From Setoptus koraiensis (taxonomy: Eukaryota > Arthropoda), in the NCBI GenBank assembly GCA_048013815.1, contig CM106586.1:19344001-19408000 (forward strand): 64,000 nucleotides of DNA, given 5' to 3'. The number at the start of each line of letters is the position of its first letter. Within the stretch, counting starts at the first letter, position 1. The notes under the pieces are model-generated. The model saw only the letters and a program-made list of their open reading frames with translations, did no database searches and had not been told where the DNA came from. The translations under genes and the position numbers were made by a program. Positions 61,101-64,000 of the stretch are shown piece after piece.

Positions 61101-63341
61101 GAGCTTTTGCTCTGCCACTGTGACCTGTCTGTCTGGCTGGCTGGCCGGCTGGCTGGCCGGCAGGCTGGCGAGCGCCGGCCGAGCGCCGGCGCCACGAGGA
61201 GCGAGGCGAAGAAATGAGCCGGCCAAATCGATTAGCCGGCGCAGCGACTTGTTAGTGTGCGGCGGCCATTATCCGTCGAGGGTTAATCGCGCATGAATTG
61301 CCGCCATTAAACGTGAATGCATGAAGTGGCAGCGACGATCCGTATCCTGACGTCTCCATCCAAGGGGCTGCCCCAGCACAGCATAACAGGGCCCCAGCAC
61401 AGCGTAGAGGGGCCCAGCACAGCGTAGAGGGGCCCAGCACAGCGTAGAGGGGCCCAGCACAACATAACGACGCCCAAGCACGGCGTAGAGGGGCCCCAAA
61501 GGGCGCGACAAGCAGCTTGCTTAGCAGCAAATCAGCTCCAGACAACAAGACGGTGGCGTGTCGGCCCCTGCCGGCCGGATAAACTCAACTGGGTCAATGA
61601 GTGCGCCGGCGAAAGTTGTCGCGCCCGAGCACATTCACGCGCATGCCGGGGCCCGGACGCGGCGCCAAATGTCAGCCCAAGCGGTGCCCAAGCAGCAGCT
61701 CGACACCTTCACCTTTGCTGGTGTGGAGATTTCGCGCGCAGCCGGTCGCCGGTGTCCGTGTGAATCGCTGCGCTTGATTCGCGGGGCCCCCGAGCGAAGC
61801 CCGCCAAGACACAACAAAACACGGCCCACTGGTCAGCCATACGTAACGTGGTGCGAACTAGGTTTCCATGGCGACCCATTGTGAGCAGCGGCGCCTGATG
61901 CCATAATGAGCACACTGGCAACAATAACAACATCAACGGGGCCCCAAAGAAGCAAACAAGTGCGACACATCGTCGTTTAATGATGGCCGTTTGTCAATGT
62001 AGCCATTTATCACTTTGTTACACTGTGTCTGGCCCGTCAAGCCAGTTTGTCTGTGTGGCTTGTATTGGCAGTTTGTCACAGTGGCGACACACTGTGACAA
62101 ACTGTGCGACAAACTGTGTGGGCGAAAGAGCGACTTCCGGTCACGGCTTGCCATTGTTCGGGGGCGCAATCTACAATCTGGTGGGTGGCGCGATCGATTG
62201 GCTGGCCTACTGAGGGCCACTGGAGGCGACACAGCTGACGCTGAAACTGACAATGAGCGGCTCGAAGCGCCACCCGAAGCGCAGCCCCAAAACAAAAATC
62301 CAGCCTAAAATTCAGCCAAAAATCCGGCCAAAAATCCAGCCGAAAATCCGACCGAATGTACGACCGAATGTACGACCAAAAATGCGTGCCCTGAAATTGA
62401 AAATGGGGCGCAGCCCCCTCGCGGCGCGCACCGGCAAGCGAGCGTCGTGCAGAAATAAATAGAGCGAAACATTTTGTTTTGGTGGCGCCCCCGCGCACCA
62501 CGCTGCTCATTTGGCTCCCTCTATCATTGTCCATTATCGACCGTCTATTATCGACTGTCTATTATCGAGGCTCTATTATCGATTGTCCTTCATCGATTGT
62601 CTATTTCATTATCGCCCCGCCAGTCTCAACAGTTACCGGCTGACGTGCCTGGACGTGGCAGTGTTAACGCGCAACGTGGATATGGTGACACTGTTGCAAC
62701 GGTACAACGCTAAGGAGAGCTCAGCCTGTAAGTATGCCCATTACGTCATCCATGTCCGCTTCACCTGTTCGCCTAGATGGCGCCCCAGGTGAACAGAGGG
62801 GGGGGGGCACACACTGACGCCCCGCTGTTGCGAGCGCCACCCAACAATCAATGAACACACAATCAATTATAACTGTAATCAATTATAATTATTGCCAGCT
62901 ACCAACTGACTAATTGTCGCATTCTCACAAACTAACTCACTCTCTCGATCAACTCACTAATTACTTGACAAACAAACAAAAATTGTCAACGTCCTCATTA
63001 CATCACTCTGTTGGATTGTGTGCGCGTTATTGTGTGGCCCGCTCAAACTGCGCCAACTTATAATTACAAATTCATCGCCACTATGTGACCCCTTGCAATT
63101 GGTGCACCAAAACGCCATTAAATGCCAAACAACCTGCACCCGTCAACCCGAACCCGACCCGACCCAATCCGCGCCGCGCCGCGCCCCAGTCATGACCCAG
63201 GAGGGCCGCCTAAATCAGCTGAACGCGTTGCACAACGAGGCGCGCCGGCACGTCGATGAACTCACTGTTTACTGTTGTTTGGGCGCCGCTACCGCCTCTA
63301 GCGGCCAAGCCAGCGGCCTACTGTCATCGGCTCTACTCGAG
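44040..63341 (+). CDS. wake: ANKFN1 / wide awake-like ankyrin protein, N-terminal part (3' partial)
   Basis: Seven exons in matching phase: 44040-44743, 48721-48946, 59201-59901, 60320-60517, 60849-60927, 62624-62727 and 63190-63341, about 721 codons, with good donors throughout. Exon 1 has a basic Ser-rich motif (RGSFRSSKSFKQLRRALTLP) then Asn/Gln runs. Exon 2 is acidic/Gln-rich. Exon 3 is Gln/Asn/His-rich. Exons 5-6 encode an ankyrin pair (ALFAAVEYRQLVRAKAILES; DVNCLNSYRLTCLDVAVLTR; NVDMVTLLQRYNAKES). Exon 7 is a helix (RLNQLNALHNEARRHVDEL). This order, two ankyrin repeats directly followed by an HLNxLxxEAxxRVxEL-type helix, is that of ANKFN1 and Drosophila wake, known from the fly as a clock-output regulator of sleep acting in neurons. 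The fibronectin type III domain should lie right of the window. Exon 1's left end is uncertain: 44040 is the first AG after a stop at 43966. No start codon is found, so upstream exons are missing. Confidence 0.72.
45213..45250. repeat. 17-bp inverted repeat with 4-nt loop
   Basis: The arms GCATAAAGCTGTTGCCA and TGGCAAGAGCTTTATGC pair with one mismatch around GTAT. Confidence 0.88.
46378..46506. mobile_element. MITE-like element, about 129 bp
   Basis: Terminal inverted repeats of about 21 bp: ACAAGATTCTAGTAAAAATA at the left and its reverse complement (ending CACTAGAATCTTGT) at the right, with one mismatch. The interior is AT-rich, with repeated CCGATA words, and non-coding. No clear target-site duplication was seen. 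The size and structure suit a small non-autonomous DNA transposon, but a single copy cannot prove it. Confidence 0.45.
47383..47500. repeat. Degenerate ~18-bp tandem repeat (GATTCGAGTTCATCGTC)
   Basis: At least six units of the form CGANTCNARTTCATCGYC with drift, in the first intron of the ankyrin gene. Confidence 0.7.
47577..47650. repeat. ~32-bp tandem repeat, two copies plus a degenerate third
   Basis: The core ATCGACGCGATTTTCGGTTT is followed by TTCC and an A-rich spacer, repeated twice; the third copy reads ATCCATGAGATTTTTCG. Confidence 0.8.
49525..49600. repeat. (CAA)n microsatellite
   Basis: Nearly pure CAA triplets over about 70 bp inside the ankyrin gene's second intron. Confidence 0.95.
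56906..56980. repeat. 18-bp tandem repeat, about four copies
   Basis: GAGCAAACTCTCAGAGT alternates with GAGCAAACTGACAGAGT. Confidence 0.85.
57536..57616. repeat. CAA/CAG triplet repeat
   Basis: Interrupted CAACAACAG units. Open in several frames but without splice borders that fit the gene. Confidence 0.85.
58100..58160. repeat. (GTT)n microsatellite
   Basis: Nearly pure GTT triplets, the opposite strand of the CAA class found elsewhere in the gene. Confidence 0.93.
58642..58675. repeat. Perfect 13-bp hairpin with 8-nt loop
   Basis: CGGCCGACGGGGC and its exact reverse complement flank TCGCGTTG. Confidence 0.88.
60196..60224. repeat. (CT)n microsatellite before an acceptor
   Basis: About 28 bp of CT repeats, 95 bp upstream of the exon at 60320; it could serve as an extended pyrimidine tract. 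Confidence 0.85.
61373..61500. repeat. 20-bp tandem repeat
   Basis: Units of AGCACAGCGTAGAGGGGCCC, three nearly exact and several drifting, in the intron between the two ankyrin exons. GGGCCC is part of the unit. Confidence 0.85.
62285..62390. repeat. ~12-bp tandem repeat (AAAAATCCAGCC)
   Basis: About eight degenerate units that drift rightwards into GAATGTACGACC, in the same intron as the 20-bp repeat. Confidence 0.75.
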
Positions 63342-63423
63342 GTGGGTACCTAATCTCTGTCTTTTGCTCTACGTTTCACTGAATCATCTTATACGAGCGA
63401 CTTATCGGATCACTCATCATAAG

Positions 63424-63547
63424 CAACAAAGGCCCATTCTGGCCAGCGCACAATCACAAAGACTCAACTTCCGGAAATGCGCGCCAGGCGGCTTGGACGA
63501 CGCGATACTGGCCATTGTTCGCAATGGCCCACGTGCTGAACATATCT
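63424..63547 (+). CDS. Candidate next exon of the ankyrin gene
   Basis: The preceding exon ends in phase 0 at 63341. An AG at 63422-63423 opens a phase-0 frame (PILASAQSQRLNFRKC, LDDAILAIVRNGPRAEHIC) that runs to a GTATGT donor after about 63560. The peptide does not obviously match the tryptophan-containing segment expected before the fibronectin domain in ANKFN1 proteins. Weak. Confidence 0.2.
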
Positions 63548-63560
63548 GTTCTCGAGCACA

Positions 63561-64000
63561 GTATGTCACTCTGTTGATATTTATCTATATGTTGTTGCGG
63601 ATATATGTGTGTGGCATCATCATTAAGCATTATGTGCGGATATTTGGCCACTCGATATCTGGCCACTGGCATCGAGTTGGCCGACGATCCGGCATTCGGT
63701 GCGACTTGTTTGTATCGTCGCGCCACGTTTATTAGTAGCCTACTCGTGTCGTGTGTGTGTGTGTGCGTGTTTGAAACAGCGCACCTAGGGGCGAACCGTC
63801 GAGTGTTGCGACATTTCGGCTGGCTAGGCCAGGTAGTTGACGTTGGCTAGACAGACAGAGACAAAAACAAATGCCAGACAAGTGCTCACTCCAATCTACA
63901 TACGAGCACACGCACACGCACATGCCAACATGTTGACGGACGAGACAAGTGGCAACGGACATGGACAATAGTTGCACGAGTTGCTCGCACGCGTGCACGC
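63561..64000. other. Right edge, probably intron of the ankyrin gene
   Basis: No exon recognised. A GTGTGTGTGTG run lies at about 63750-63768 and a CACACGCACACGCACA run at about 63905-63921. Confidence 0.4.

Overview
This is nuclear DNA of an invertebrate, most likely an arthropod and possibly a mite or other arachnid; I cannot name the species. The grounds are short GT-AG introns (about 95-160 bp) in the left third, AATAAA signals close to stops, (CAA/CAG)n tracts coding for Gln and Asn runs, and protein families typical of arthropods. I see no operons, rRNA, tRNA, CRISPR array or recognisable retroelement.

Left block (1-20 kb, AT-rich, compact). The window opens inside a giant Ser/Thr/Pro-rich mucin-like gene whose last exons encode two von Willebrand type C (VWC) modules (stop at 9914). 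Then come a small minus-strand membrane protein (10211-10525) and, head to head across a 437-bp promoter, an unrecognised proline/Glu-rich protein (10963-12267). Two small single-pass membrane proteins follow (12567-12998 and 13441-13836), then three small secreted-protein genes. Two of these (15218-16310 plus strand, 18022-18718 minus strand) are inverted paralogs with conserved exon structure and a conserved upstream region.

Middle block (20-40 kb). One very long open exon (about 32738-38772) encodes a protein whose N-terminal third carries the repeated motifs of MDM1, a microtubule- and centriole-associated protein. Its C-terminal half is an acidic domain of about 417-, 360- and 330-residue repeats. 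Candidate 5' exons at 27521-27950 and 20807-21091 fit by splice phase. The rest of 21-32 kb is GC-rich non-coding DNA with simple repeats and long palindromes.

Right block (40-64 kb). Seven exons scattered over 44040-63341 join in consistent phase into a gene with low-complexity Gln/Asn regions, an ankyrin pair and a following helix. I read this as the N-terminal half of an ANKFN1 / wide awake (wake) ortholog, with the fibronectin type III part beyond the right edge. Its introns (up to 10 kb) are GC-rich, full of GGGCCC and GGCCGGCC palindromes, hairpins and short tandem repeats, and include one MITE-like element.

The genes show no common pathway. The main points of interest are large, nearly identical in-frame duplications in two coding exons, the inverted secreted-protein pair, and the unusual composition of the intronic DNA.
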